64,000 nt of DNA from Shewanella sp. KX20019 (GTDB lineage: Bacteria; Pseudomonadota; Gammaproteobacteria; Enterobacterales; Shewanellaceae). Location of the stretch: assembly GCF_016757755.1 (NCBI RefSeq), contig NZ_CP068437.1:4340001-4404000 (forward strand), given 5' to 3'. Of this stretch, positions 26,875 through 36,553 are shown in pieces. The notes beneath the pieces are model-generated. The model did no database searches and was not told the origin of the DNA. It worked only from the letters and a program-made list of their open reading frames with translations. Numbering within the stretch: the first letter of the stretch is position 1; every line of letters begins with the position of its first letter. Position numbers and translations under genes: made by a program.

Positions 26875-27180
26875 CTAAGTTTTCAATTCGACATTTTCAG
26901 CGTGTAATACCAAACGATTTTGACCATTTCTGCTCTGTTGCAGATTAAGGAAACCTTCGACTTGGATTTCAACGCCGGCTTTCAGATTTTCTGTAACGCT
27001 ATTAAAGCGTTCCCCACTTAGCACAACTTGAATTTGGCAATAAACGTTGCGTAACATTTCTGCTTCGTAACGCTGCGATTTGTGTTCCAACATCAGTACC
27101 GTATGGGCAATGCCTGCTGGGCTATCAAACCGTCTAGAACGCGTAATGGTTCCCGCTAATATCAAATTGTTCGTGGTCAC
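26875..27180 (-). CDS. priB: Primosomal replication protein N (PriB)
   Basis: OB-fold single-strand DNA-binding subunit of the PriA-PriB-DnaT replication-restart primosome. The start is GTG 27180 (MTTNNLILAGTITRSRR), 8 bp after the rpsF stop; the protein has 101 aa. The conserved GIAHTVLMLEHKSQRYEAE segment is visible. The position inside the S6-S18-L9 operon is typical of gammaproteobacteria. Confidence 0.95.
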   Translation of the reverse strand: MTTNNLILAGTITRSRRFDSPAGIAHTVLMLEHKSQRYEAEMLRNVYCQIQVVLSGERFNSVTENLKAGVEIQVEGFLNLQQSRNGQNRLVLHAENVELKT

Positions 27181-27188
27181 AAAAAAAC

Positions 27189-27602
27189 TTACTCAGCAGT
27201 GTTTTCAGCGCTTTCTTTAACTTCTACAGTAGCTTCTGCACGAGGTGCACGCTCTTCAGATGAACGACGTGTATCGCGTTCGTCTTTAGCTTTAGCCATT
27301 GGAGATGCTTCAGTGATGGCAGCTTTAGTACGCATAACCATGCTACGCAAAACAGCGTCGTTGAAACGGAAAGCAGTTTCAAGTTCTTCTACAGTTTCAG
27401 CAGTAGTCTCTACGTTCATAAGAACATAGTGAGCTTTATGCAACTCGATGATTGGGTAAGCCAATTGACGACGGCCCCAATCTTCTAAACGATGGACTTG
27501 ACCACCAGCTTGGGTAAGAATACCCGTGTAACGCTCGATCATACCTGGCACTTGCTCACTCTGATCAGGGTGAACTAAAAATACGATTTCATAATGACGC
27601 AT
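27189..27602 (-). CDS. rpsF: 30S ribosomal protein bS6
   Basis: 137-aa platform protein starting MRHYEIVFLVHPDQSEQVPG. Conserved LEDWGRRQLAYPI and KAHYVLMN segments bind bS18 and 16S rRNA. The C-terminal tail is Glu/Arg-rich and ends AENTAE; E. coli bS6 is extended there by RimK with glutamate, but no RimK is seen here. The ATG at 27602 has SD GGAG; an upstream frame of 41 codons is leader sequence. Confidence 0.97.
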   Translation of the reverse strand: MRHYEIVFLVHPDQSEQVPGMIERYTGILTQAGGQVHRLEDWGRRQLAYPIIELHKAHYVLMNVETTAETVEELETAFRFNDAVLRSMVMRTKAAITEASPMAKAKDERDTRRSSEERAPRAEATVEVKESAENTAE

Positions 27603-27660
27603 TTTTTGCTCCTTACGGTTATCTAGCCTCGTTGTTGGCTCAGTCAAACCTAATAGAGGC
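27603..27660 (-). promoter_or_regulatory. rpsF leader hairpin, candidate S6:S18 autoregulatory site
   Basis: Minus-strand RNA can pair GCCUC (27660-27656) with GAGGC (27630-27626), enclosing a smaller GGUU/AGCC hairpin, and ends just before the SD. Leaders bound by the bS6:bS18 complex are known upstream of rpsF in other bacteria; whether the required bulged motif is present here cannot be decided by eye. The rest of the gap to 27931 holds the divergent promoters. Confidence 0.35.
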
Positions 27661-27931
27661 AAGGAACTAATTAAAGTGACTGATTTAAGCCGCGGAATAT
27701 TACATAAACTAGCGACATAATTCAAGCAATAACTTCCCAGCGCCGTAATTACCTTAAATTAAGCGGGCTATCACTGGCATCTCCTGTGAATAACGCTATT
27801 TATGGCCTAAAAATAGATAATTGAGTCATTAGTCGTCAGCTTGAATCTAGTTTGCGCTGCTGCTGATTCTAGGTATGATGTCGCATTACATGATTTTACT
27901 TTCAACTAAAAGCATCACGCCAAGAATAATA

Positions 27932-28675
27932 ATGCCTAGAATCCTCACAGCAGCTATCGCTCTTTGTTGCTCTCCAGCAGCCTTTGCACTTGTACCGCCT
28001 GATTATCAAGAACCGCCTAGTGATTTAACTGCCGAAATCGAGGCGGGTTTTCAACTCAATACCGGTAATACTCAGTCGAGCAGTTTTAACGGCAGAACAA
28101 AAATTGTTTATGATACTGACGCGACGCGGCAAGAGGGTACAGTCAAAGCCTACTTCGCCGCTGACGATGAACAGACCACTTCAGAGAAGTATGAGTTACA
28201 ACTTCAATCAAGTTATAAACTCTATAGTGGTTATGTTTTTGGCCGAGGAGATTTTACCTGGGATAAATTTGGTAGTTACACGCGAATTTCCACAATATCA
28301 GGTGGTTACGGCTTCGATGCGATAGCAAACTCAAGCACCAAATTAAGCTTAGAAATTGGTCCCGGTTATCGTTACAACTTGCCCATAGGCACCGACAGCA
28401 TTCCTGAGCCCGATGCGAATAAAGATCTCATCTTACGTACTGCGGCAAAGTTTGAACAAAAACTGCAAGAGTACACCAGCCTAAATGCCGACTTAACCTC
28501 AGAAGTGGGCGAAGATAACAACACGCTAACCTTGGATATGAGCTACAAAAACACCCTTTTCCAAGACTGGGCCTTCAAGATCGGTGTCAATATCAAATAT
28601 ACTCAAGTGGTGCCTGAAGGCGCTAAACAAACAGACACCATTACCACCTTTAATTTGCTTTATACCTTTCAATAG
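27932..28675 (+). CDS. DUF481 (YdiY-like) outer-membrane protein
   Basis: 247-aa predicted salt-stress-type outer-membrane beta-barrel. The ATG at 27932 gives a good signal peptide (MPRILTAAIALCCSPAAFA). The DUF481 hallmark IEAGFQLNTGNTQSSSFNG follows, then alternating strands (YVFGRGDFTWDKFG, YGFDAIANS, LEIGPGYRYNLP) and a terminal strand TFNLLYTFQ. A longer frame from 27875 has an N-terminus less suited to export. Divergent from rpsF. Function is unknown beyond family. Confidence 0.85.
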   Translation: MPRILTAAIALCCSPAAFALVPPDYQEPPSDLTAEIEAGFQLNTGNTQSSSFNGRTKIVYDTDATRQEGTVKAYFAADDEQTTSEKYELQLQSSYKLYSGYVFGRGDFTWDKFGSYTRISTISGGYGFDAIANSSTKLSLEIGPGYRYNLPIGTDSIPEPDANKDLILRTAAKFEQKLQEYTSLNADLTSEVGEDNNTLTLDMSYKNTLFQDWAFKIGVNIKYTQVVPEGAKQTDTITTFNLLYTFQ

Positions 28676-28756
28676 CGACGTAACACGCTCAGGAGTTAAT
28701 TTTCTGCGACTGCACGCTGGTTGAAAGAACTTTCGCTAGCTAGCAAAAATTGAGCA

Positions 28757-28806
28757 ATACGGGCAGCAACACGATCACTTTAACTTGGATCCGTTTCTGC
28801 CCGTAT
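28757..28806. other. Long-range inverted repeat between convergent genes
   Basis: Perfect 10-bp arms ATACGGGCAG (28757-28766) and CTGCCCGTAT (28797-28806) separated by 30 nt, in the 157-bp gap between the convergent DUF481 and S9 peptidase genes. No T-run follows. It could form a stem that stops opposing transcription. Confidence 0.4.
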
Positions 28807-28832
28807 CAGCGCTAGATAGAGCTTAAAAACGG

Positions 28833-30923
28833 CTACCTAAGCTGCTGCATCAAATAGGCATAGACCATTGAGCTTAACTCAGCAGCTTGATTATTATCTG
28901 CCGCCCCAGCATGGCCACCCTCAATATTTTCGTAATACAGCACATCGATACCCATAGCTTCCATTTTTGCGACCATTTTACGCGCATGGGCGGGGTGAAC
29001 ACGATCATCACGAGTTGAAGTGGTGAAAAACACCTTAGGATATGCCGTGTCTACTTTTAAGTTATGGTAAGGCGAGAACCCTTTAATGTAATCCCATTCT
29101 GCAGGAATATCTGGATCGCCATACTCACCCATCCAACTAGCCCCCGCGAGTAATTTATTATAGCGCTTCATATCGAGCAGCGGCACTTGGCACACAACCG
29201 CATTATAAAGTTCGGGTTTACGGGTGAATGCAGCCCCCATTAATAGGCCACCATTACTGCCCCCCTGGATGCCTAAATGTTGACTTGAGGTGATTTTTCT
29301 AGCAATAAGGTCTTCCGCTATCGCTTCAAAATCTTCATAAGCCTTATGGCGGTTCTCCTTTAGCGCCGCTTGATGCCAAGCAGGTCCATATTCACCACCA
29401 CCGCGAATATTAGACAATACATAGACACCGCCTTGCTCAAGCCAGTTTTTGCCAATCGTGGCCGAATATGAAGGTCGTAATGAAATTTCGAAGCCACCAT
29501 AACCATAAAGCAGTGTTGGGTTAGTGCCATCAAGCTTAAGGTTTTTAGCCATCACCACAAAGTATGGCACCTTGGTGCCGTCCTTCGATTGAGCAAAGTA
29601 CTGCTTTGTCTCGAACTTATCAGCAACGAACTGCTGCTTCATCGCCTTTATCTTGTTAGCCTTCATATCTTTGCCATCAAACAGATACAAACTTGAAGGC
29701 TCTAAAAAGCTAGTGTAGTTAACAAACACCTCATCACTATCATCTTCACCACCAAAGACACTTAATGTACCGTTAACATCAAATGGGGCTTGCTGAGATT
29801 GCCACTCACCATCCTTTTGCGCATAGCGCATTAACTTACTCTTGACGTTATCAAGCCAAGTAATAAGGATTGTGCTTTTGGTAAAGCGTACTTGGGAAAT
29901 AGAAGCTGTTGCAGTGGGTTCAACCAACACGCTAAACTCTGGCTTTTGAGCAATAAGCTTATCGAGATCGGTGTAAACTATTGCGCCTTGTTTAAAAGTC
30001 TTACCTGCAACTTTTAATTCACTTTTAAGCTCGATATAGAGCTGGTCATTAAAGTAACCTTTAATATCTGCATCCATTGGCAGCGGTAACGTAATGAGTT
30101 TATCATTGTGATAGGCATAGTGCTGAGCAGTGTAAAAAGTCAGACTTTCAGAAACTAATTGCAGTGACTTTTTGTCGTCATAGATGACATAACCAGAGAC
30201 TGCCACTGAAGTTTTGTCGCCACTAAAAATAGTTTTAGCGGCTGACAACGGAGTGCCTCGCTGCCACTGTTTAACCACTCTCGGATAGCCTGAATCAGTC
30301 AGGCTATCGCCATCAGAAAAATCGGTTCCAACAAAAACAGTGTCTCTATCTATCCAGCTAACGCTTGATTTGGCTTCACCCAAGGCAAAGGGCTGCTGCT
30401 TATCTTCTACAAATGATTTGCTGTTTAAATCAAATTCACGAACTTCCACGGCATCAGCGCCACCGCGAGATAGTGACACTAGGCAACGGTCATAATCTGG
30501 ATAACGACAACTCATGCCCTTATACACCCAATTAACGCCCTCGGCCTTGCCCAAAGCATCAATATCTAACACTGTTTCCCATTTGGGTTCAGCCTTGGTG
30601 TATTGCTCCATAGTCGTTCGACGATAAATACCTCGCTCATGATCCTCATCTTTCCAAAAGTTATACAGGTAACCATCCATGCGACTGGCATAGGGGATCC
30701 GTTCCTTATTGTTAAGAATCGCTAAACTGTTACTGACTAAACCGTCAAACCCCTTATAGGATTTAATCTCTTTCGCCGAGATAGCATTCTGCTGCTTAAC
30801 CCACTCAAGGGGCTTAGCGCCCTCGACATCTTCCAGCCACAGATACTTGTCTTCCTCAGCTAAAATAGGTGCTGCTGCGGCAATTGAACTTAACACGCAT
30901 AAGGATAAAATTTGATTACGCAT
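28833..30923 (-). CDS. S9 family prolyl oligopeptidase, exported
   Basis: 696-aa serine peptidase with a signal peptide (residues 1-22, ending ILAEE), an N-terminal seven-bladed beta-propeller (DKYLWLEDVEGAKPLEWV is the usual opening) and a C-terminal alpha/beta hydrolase. The nucleophile is in GIQGGSNGGLLMG; the Asp is in STRDDRVHPAHARKM and the His in ENIEGGHAGAAD. It cleaves after proline in short peptides, here in the periplasm. SD AGGATG precedes the ATG. Confidence 0.93.
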   Translation of the reverse strand: MRNQILSLCVLSSIAAAAPILAEEDKYLWLEDVEGAKPLEWVKQQNAISAKEIKSYKGFDGLVSNSLAILNNKERIPYASRMDGYLYNFWKDEDHERGIYRRTTMEQYTKAEPKWETVLDIDALGKAEGVNWVYKGMSCRYPDYDRCLVSLSRGGADAVEVREFDLNSKSFVEDKQQPFALGEAKSSVSWIDRDTVFVGTDFSDGDSLTDSGYPRVVKQWQRGTPLSAAKTIFSGDKTSVAVSGYVIYDDKKSLQLVSESLTFYTAQHYAYHNDKLITLPLPMDADIKGYFNDQLYIELKSELKVAGKTFKQGAIVYTDLDKLIAQKPEFSVLVEPTATASISQVRFTKSTILITWLDNVKSKLMRYAQKDGEWQSQQAPFDVNGTLSVFGGEDDSDEVFVNYTSFLEPSSLYLFDGKDMKANKIKAMKQQFVADKFETKQYFAQSKDGTKVPYFVVMAKNLKLDGTNPTLLYGYGGFEISLRPSYSATIGKNWLEQGGVYVLSNIRGGGEYGPAWHQAALKENRHKAYEDFEAIAEDLIARKITSSQHLGIQGGSNGGLLMGAAFTRKPELYNAVVCQVPLLDMKRYNKLLAGASWMGEYGDPDIPAEWDYIKGFSPYHNLKVDTAYPKVFFTTSTRDDRVHPAHARKMVAKMEAMGIDVLYYENIEGGHAGAADNNQAAELSSMVYAYLMQQLR

Positions 30924-31083
30924 TTAAACATCCTGTTCTTCGAGTGATACCGTTTTAATAGTACAATCAAACTACTGCATGTTGTGTAAAAGTTAAATAG
31001 CAATTAAATAATAATCAGTGCCCAGCGCTGTAACCTTTCCGCCAAAAATCGATTCAGCTGAACTTTCTATAAACCAAATACAA

Positions 31084-31117
31084 AAATGCCGAAGCGGTAT
31101 AAACCGCTTCGGCATTT
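31084..31117 (-). terminator. Terminator of rnr-rlmB
   Basis: Fifteen-base-pair perfect stem (31084-31098/31103-31117, AAATGCCGAAGCGGT) with a 4-nt loop; on the minus strand it ends in ATTTTTG. Confidence 0.95.
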
Positions 31118-31160
31118 AGCATTAGTACTTAATACAGCAAACTAGGCCGTAATAAGCGAC

Positions 31161-31904
31161 TTACTTAGCGATACGTTGACGTACTGCTTCAAATAAGCAA
31201 ACGCCAGTAGCCACTGAAACGTTTAAGCTTGAAACACTACCCGCCATAGGAATAGATACCAGTGTATCGCAGCTCTCGCGCGTTAAACGGCGCAGGCCTT
31301 TATCTTCTGCCCCCATTGCAATAGCAAGCGGGCCGGTTAGGCTGGCTTGGTAAAGCTCACAATCAGCCTCACCTGCCGCGCCAATAATCCAAATACCTTT
31401 ATCTTGTAAGCTACGCATTGTCCGCGCTAGGTTAGTCACCTGATATAACGGAACAATCTCAGCTGCGCCGCAAGCAACTTTACTAACAACTGGCGTTAAT
31501 CCGACAGAGTTGTCTTTCGGTACAATAATACCTTGTACCCCAGCCGCGTCGGCGTTACGTAAACAAGCACCCAAGTTATGTGGATCAGTCACGCCATCCA
31601 AAATCAATAAGAATGGTGTTTCAGTTGTTTCCAACATCGCGTTCAAGTCATTGTCGTTAAGAATTTTGGCTGGTTTGACTTTAGCCACGACACCTTGGTG
31701 TTGACCGCCATCAGACTTATCGTCTAGCGCTTTACGTGAAGCGTACTGAACGGTTACGCCCCATTGTGCTGCAATCTCTAATATTGGCGTTAGTCGTTTA
31801 TCATCGCGACCTTGTAACACCCACATTTCTATAACGCGCTCAGGACTATTGTTAAATACAGCTTCAACGGCATGTAAACCAAAGGTAACATCTTGCTTTT
31901 TCAT
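31161..31904 (-). CDS. rlmB: 23S rRNA (guanosine(2251)-2'-O)-methyltransferase
   Basis: SPOUT-class 2'-O-methyltransferase of 247 aa modifying G2251 in the P-loop of 23S rRNA. Motifs visible are the N-terminal FGLHAVEAVF, motif 1 LDGVTDPHNLGACLRNADAAG, motif 2 AIAMGAEDKGLRRLT and motif 3 SIPMAGSVSSLNVSVATGV, which forms the AdoMet knot. The ATG directly follows the rnr stop codon, so the two are coupled. Confidence 0.96.
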   Translation of the reverse strand: MKKQDVTFGLHAVEAVFNNSPERVIEMWVLQGRDDKRLTPILEIAAQWGVTVQYASRKALDDKSDGGQHQGVVAKVKPAKILNDNDLNAMLETTETPFLLILDGVTDPHNLGACLRNADAAGVQGIIVPKDNSVGLTPVVSKVACGAAEIVPLYQVTNLARTMRSLQDKGIWIIGAAGEADCELYQASLTGPLAIAMGAEDKGLRRLTRESCDTLVSIPMAGSVSSLNVSVATGVCLFEAVRQRIAK

Positions 31905-34328
31905 CTATTTCTTACTCGTTTTACGCTTCGCTGGCTTGGCCTTTTTAGCCGAAGACTTTTTTGCAGAAGCTTTTGTCTTAGTCGTAGTTGCTTTCGCACC
32001 ACTGCTTGATTTATTTTTACTGCCAGAGCGTGAACGCTTGCCTTTAGCAGCACTCTTTTCTTTATCGGCAAGTTTAGCACCCTCACGATTAACGCGCTCT
32101 CTGGCGGTCATTGGCTTGCTCGGCTTACGACGCTTACCGCCAGCAGAGTCGCCTTCCAGCATCAGGTCAATTTGACGGTCATCAAGGTTTACAGCAGCCA
32201 CTTTTACCGTGACCGTATCGCCGATTTGATAAACTTGCCCAGAAGCCTCACCAACCAAGCGTTGACGCATATTATCGTACTGATAATAATCACTGCCTAA
32301 ACTTGAGATGTGCACTAAGCCGTCAATGAACAGGTCATTTAGGCGAACAAACATCCCGAAGTGAGTCACTGATGCCACGACGGCTTCAAACGTATCGCCC
32401 ACATGGTCTTGCATGAACTCACATTTAAGCCAATCACTTACATCACGTGTGGCTTCATCTGCGCGTCTCTCTGTGGTTGAACACTCGACACCTAGCAGAT
32501 CAAGCTCTTCAATCTTGTAGCAGTAACCGCCGTCTGCAGTCCACTGCTCGGACTGCTCACCCTCTTGTTTTTCTAACAAGTAACGGATCACTCGGTGCAA
32601 AATCAAGTCAGGATAGCGACGAATTGGCGAGGTAAAGTGTGAATACTCTTCTAATGCCAAGCCGAAGTGGCCTTCGTTATCTGGTGTGTAAGTTGCTTGC
32701 TTCATTGAACGTAGCAACATTATTTGGATAAGTTCAGCATCGGGTCTGTCTGCAACTTGCTCCATCACCGCTTGGTAATCTTTTGGCGTCGGTTCTAGCC
32801 CGCCCTCCATCGTCAAGCCACGCTCTTTAAGGAAATCCTTAAAGTTGGTGAGCTTTTGCTCCGATGGCGATTCATGTACGCGGTACAGCACTTCACCTTT
32901 GTTCTTTCTGACAAACTTAGCCGAAGCCACGTTTGCCAAGATCATGCACTCTTCAATGATCTTATGCGCTTGATTACGATTACGCGGCACAATTTTTTCA
33001 ATTTTGCGCTGCTCATTAAAGACAAACTGGGTTTCTGTGGTTTCAAAAGCAATAGCACCACGATCGCCACGAATACTGTCTAAAGTCAGATACAAAGATT
33101 GCAACGTCTGCAAGTGCGGGAATATAGGCTTAAGCTTATCACTCACCTCACCACCTTCAAGCATATCTGCAACCTGAGTATAGGTTAGACGTGCATGCGA
33201 GTGCATAACCGCGGGATAAAACTTATAGCCTGACAACTTACCAGCAGCAGAGATAGTCATCTCTGCCACCATGCAAAGACGGTCGACCTCTGGCATCAAA
33301 GAACATAATCCGTTAGAGATCTTCTCCGGTAACATTGGGATAACTTGTGATGGGAAGTAAACAGAGTTGCCTCGTGAGCGTGCTTCTCTGTCTAAGGCTG
33401 ACTCTGTACGCACATAATGACTTACATCAGCAATCGCTACCCATAAACGCCACCCCCCAGACTTTTTCGTTTCTGCATAGACTGCATCGTCAAAATCACG
33501 GGCATCTTCACCATCAATCGTCACCAGCGGCAGATGACGTAGATCGATTCGACCCTCTTTGTCGGCTTCGGTCACTTCATCTGGGATTTTTCGTAGTTTT
33601 TTCTCAATCAGCCCCGACCATTCATGTGGCAAGTCGTAATTGCGCAGTGCAATTTCAATCTCCATACCCGGCGCCATTTGCTGGCCAAGCACTTCAGTGA
33701 CTTTTGCGGCCGCTTTGACATAGCGGCCAGGTCGACGGGTTAGCTCTAAAACAACGATATCACCTTGTCTTGCACCTAATCGGTCTTCTTCAGCAATCAG
33801 TATCTCTTGAGTGATGCGGCGGTCGTCAGCAATAACGAATCCCATACCGGCATCAAGATGGAAGCGGCCAACAAGTGCAGCGCTTCGCTGCTCAACTAAA
33901 CGCACTATCCTAGCTTCACGACGACCTTTACGGTCAACGCCTGCTTTTTGCGCCAGTACTTTATCACCGTGGAAGTACATCATCATGTCACGGTTGTTGA
34001 TATAGAGATCGTCACCGCCCTCTTCCAACTTTAAAAATCCAAAGCCATCACGATGACCTATGACTGTGCCAGTCAGTAAATCCATTCTTTCTGGTAAGCC
34101 ATAGGCTTTACCACGAGTAAACACCAATTCACCGTCTCGCTCCATAGCTCGCAAACGACGACGTATCGCCTCTAGCTGCTCTTCACCTTCGATGTTGAGC
34201 GCGTTTGCAATATGTTCACGGGTTAACGGGGACGTTTGAGAGCGTAAGTATTCCAAAATATACTCACGACTTGGGATGGGATTGTCGTACTTTTCTTGCT
34301 CTCGCTTAATATGCGGATCTTGTATCAT
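31905..34328 (-). CDS. rnr: Ribonuclease R
   Basis: 807-aa 3'-5' exoribonuclease that degrades structured RNA. Order: N-terminal helix-turn-helix (about residues 20-85), two cold-shock domains, RNB catalytic domain with the metal-binding DGEDARDFDDAVYAE (about residue 275), S1 domain (GDTFEAVVASVTHFGMFVRL), then a ~75-residue Lys/Ser/Ala-rich basic tail. SD GGAACATGA precedes the ATG. It is co-transcribed with rlmB. Confidence 0.97.
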   Translation of the reverse strand: MIQDPHIKREQEKYDNPIPSREYILEYLRSQTSPLTREHIANALNIEGEEQLEAIRRRLRAMERDGELVFTRGKAYGLPERMDLLTGTVIGHRDGFGFLKLEEGGDDLYINNRDMMMYFHGDKVLAQKAGVDRKGRREARIVRLVEQRSAALVGRFHLDAGMGFVIADDRRITQEILIAEEDRLGARQGDIVVLELTRRPGRYVKAAAKVTEVLGQQMAPGMEIEIALRNYDLPHEWSGLIEKKLRKIPDEVTEADKEGRIDLRHLPLVTIDGEDARDFDDAVYAETKKSGGWRLWVAIADVSHYVRTESALDREARSRGNSVYFPSQVIPMLPEKISNGLCSLMPEVDRLCMVAEMTISAAGKLSGYKFYPAVMHSHARLTYTQVADMLEGGEVSDKLKPIFPHLQTLQSLYLTLDSIRGDRGAIAFETTETQFVFNEQRKIEKIVPRNRNQAHKIIEECMILANVASAKFVRKNKGEVLYRVHESPSEQKLTNFKDFLKERGLTMEGGLEPTPKDYQAVMEQVADRPDAELIQIMLLRSMKQATYTPDNEGHFGLALEEYSHFTSPIRRYPDLILHRVIRYLLEKQEGEQSEQWTADGGYCYKIEELDLLGVECSTTERRADEATRDVSDWLKCEFMQDHVGDTFEAVVASVTHFGMFVRLNDLFIDGLVHISSLGSDYYQYDNMRQRLVGEASGQVYQIGDTVTVKVAAVNLDDRQIDLMLEGDSAGGKRRKPSKPMTARERVNREGAKLADKEKSAAKGKRSRSGSKNKSSSGAKATTTKTKASAKKSSAKKAKPAKRKTSKK

Positions 34329-34368
34329 TCATGTTCCAAATTATTGGCATAACTGCTGTCAGCCATGC

Positions 34369-34992
34369 TTATTGTTGCGTTCTCAGGTGTTCTTTCTTTG
34401 CCCTAGCTACTGCGCTGGGCGGCATTTTTGCCTCTAACACCTTTAACAAATTGGTTGCTTCGGTTTGCACTGTTTCATCGCTAAACACTTCGTTGTATAG
34501 CCAATGAAAGCCAGTTTCATAATCGCGGGGGCTACCATAGCCTTCACCAAATAACCGAACCAACATTATTCGCGCAGGCAGATCACCTGTCGCGGCTGCT
34601 GGTAGCACATAGTGCACAGCACGTTCTTTATCTTCCATGACGAATTTACCGTCATGGTAATACTCAGCCATTCTTACCATGGCTTCAGCACTGCCTTGCT
34701 GTGCTGAGGTTTTTAACATCGAGATCCCGCGCGGCGGGTTAGCCTTTACGCAGATCCCGAAATTCAGCATTTCAGCCCAAAGGTACTGATACAAAGGCTG
34801 CTTTAACACTTCAGCTCTTGCTTCAATATCTTCAACTATCTGACAGTCATCGCCTGTAACTTGAGTTAAGTAGCTTTTGCTGCGAATTAACTCAACAAGT
34901 TGCTCTTGAGTATAGACGTCTACCGCTTTGGGAGTCGCCAAACTAGGCAAAGAAATTATCGATATTACAATAATTAACACATAACGCAGCAT
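34369..34992 (-). CDS. Exported Sel1/TPR-like repeat protein
   Basis: 207-aa periplasmic protein with a signal peptide (MLRYVLIIVISIISLPSLA) and Sel1-like helical repeats (PPRGISMLKTSAQQGSAEAM; AMVRMAEYYHDGKFV; DLPARIMLVRLFGEGYGSPR). The start is ATG 34992; the frame upstream begins only at a TTG. It lies 40 bp upstream of rnr on the same strand. Such repeats mediate protein-protein contacts; the partner is unknown. Confidence 0.8.
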   Translation of the reverse strand: MLRYVLIIVISIISLPSLATPKAVDVYTQEQLVELIRSKSYLTQVTGDDCQIVEDIEARAEVLKQPLYQYLWAEMLNFGICVKANPPRGISMLKTSAQQGSAEAMVRMAEYYHDGKFVMEDKERAVHYVLPAAATGDLPARIMLVRLFGEGYGSPRDYETGFHWLYNEVFSDETVQTEATNLLKVLEAKMPPSAVARAKKEHLRTQQ

Positions 34993-35165
34993 AAGGTCTC
35001 TCAATGACAGTGGGTTAATTCAAGCGCAGAATCTCAAGGCTGCTAGCAGCAAATTCTAAGCGTGTTCTGTCTTTCATCATCGGCAGTATAACGCATTTCT
35101 TGAGTACAACCTGCACATTAACCATTTCTGATTACTGGGCTTTTATAAATTAGCTTGCAATAAAA

Positions 35166-35184
35166 AGGCCGCTAATCGCGGCCT
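35166..35184 (-). terminator. Terminator of purA
   Basis: Stem AGGCCGC/GCGGCCT (35166-35172/35178-35184) with a 5-nt loop, followed on the minus strand by TTTTTA; 7 bp after the purA stop. Confidence 0.9.
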
Positions 35185-35191
35185 CTTCTTA

Positions 35192-36487
35192 TTAACTAAA
35201 CGGATTCACCAGAATCATGGTCTCGTTTCTATCCGGACCCGTTGAGATAATATCAATCGGCGTTTCTAACAACTCTTCTAAACGCTTAATGTAGTTAATC
35301 GCTGCCGGAGGCAGTTGCTCTACAGATGTCGCGCCAAATGTTGTCTCACTCCAACCAGGTAAGGTTTCTAAAACAGGCGTGACCTGCTCATAGCCTTCTG
35401 CTGCTAGCGGAGTTGTAGTAGCCACAGTTCCATCAGGATACTGGTAGCCAACACAAATTTTCACTTCTTTAAGACCATCTAGAACATCTAGCTTAGTCAG
35501 GCAGAAGCCGCTAACGCTGTTGATTTGAACTGCACGCTTCATCGCGACAATATCTAGCCAACCTGGACGACGCTTACGACCGGTAGTCGCACCAAACTCG
35601 TGACCCTTAGTACCTAAGTAGTCACCAATTTCGTTTTCCAATTCCGTAGGGAAAGGACCTGCACCAACACGCGTGGTGTATGCCTTCATAATACCCAAAA
35701 CGTAGTCAAGATGACGAGGACCAAATCCTGAACCTGTTGCAACGCCACCTGCGGTGGTGTTAGAAGAGGTTACAAATGGATAAGTACCATGGTCAATATC
35801 GAGTAACGTGCCTTGAGCACCTTCGAATAGAATTGGTTCACCAGCTTTACGTGCCTGATCAAGAAGCTCAGAAACGTCAGTGCACATACTCTTCAAGTAA
35901 TCAGCAATTCCAAGAGCATCTTTCAATGTCTCTTCATAATCAACTGCTTCGCACTTGTAGTATTCGGTCAACATAAAGTTGTGATAAGCCATCACTTCCT
36001 TCAACTTCTCGGCAAACAATTCTGCATTAAACAGATCGCCTACACGTAAGCCGCGGCGTGATACTTTATCTTCATATGCTGGACCAATTCCACGACCCGT
36101 TGTGCCAATAGCTTTATTGCCACGCGCTTTTTCGCGAGCCATATCTAATGCACAATGGAATGGAAGAATTAGAGGACATGCTTCAGAAATTAATAAACGT
36201 TCCTCTACAGGTACGCCACGCTCTTTAAGCATGTTAATTTCTGTCATCAGTGCGTCAGGTGCAAGCACCACGCCGTTACCAATAATGCATTTTACATTAT
36301 CACGTAAGATCCCTGATGGAATAAGATGAAGAACGGTCTTGTCGCCATCGATAACAAGAGTATGACCCGCATTGTGGCCACCTTGGTAACGAACGACATA
36401 TTTAGCCTGTTCGGTAAGAAGATCGACTATCTTACCCTTTCCTTCGTCACCCCATTGGGTGCCGAGAACTACAACGTTTTTGCCCAT
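35192..36487 (-). CDS. purA: Adenylosuccinate synthetase
   Basis: GTP-dependent ligase joining IMP and aspartate, the first committed step to AMP. N-terminal VVVLGTQWGDEGKGK is the P-loop with catalytic Asp; NAGHTLV contains the catalytic His; GAQGTLLDIDHGTYP and TGPDR are also present. ATG 36487 gives 431 aa, starting MGKNVVVLG as in E. coli; a GTG 12 bp upstream is possible. It lies downstream of the DUF2065 gene. Confidence 0.97.
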   Translation of the reverse strand: MGKNVVVLGTQWGDEGKGKIVDLLTEQAKYVVRYQGGHNAGHTLVIDGDKTVLHLIPSGILRDNVKCIIGNGVVLAPDALMTEINMLKERGVPVEERLLISEACPLILPFHCALDMAREKARGNKAIGTTGRGIGPAYEDKVSRRGLRVGDLFNAELFAEKLKEVMAYHNFMLTEYYKCEAVDYEETLKDALGIADYLKSMCTDVSELLDQARKAGEPILFEGAQGTLLDIDHGTYPFVTSSNTTAGGVATGSGFGPRHLDYVLGIMKAYTTRVGAGPFPTELENEIGDYLGTKGHEFGATTGRKRRPGWLDIVAMKRAVQINSVSGFCLTKLDVLDGLKEVKICVGYQYPDGTVATTTPLAAEGYEQVTPVLETLPGWSETTFGATSVEQLPPAAINYIKRLEELLETPIDIISTGPDRNETMILVNPFS

Positions 36488-36553
36488 TATTTGCTGCACG
36501 GTAGTGGTTAAAACGGGATTTTAGCAGATCTATAGGGGCGGTAGGCAAGTATT

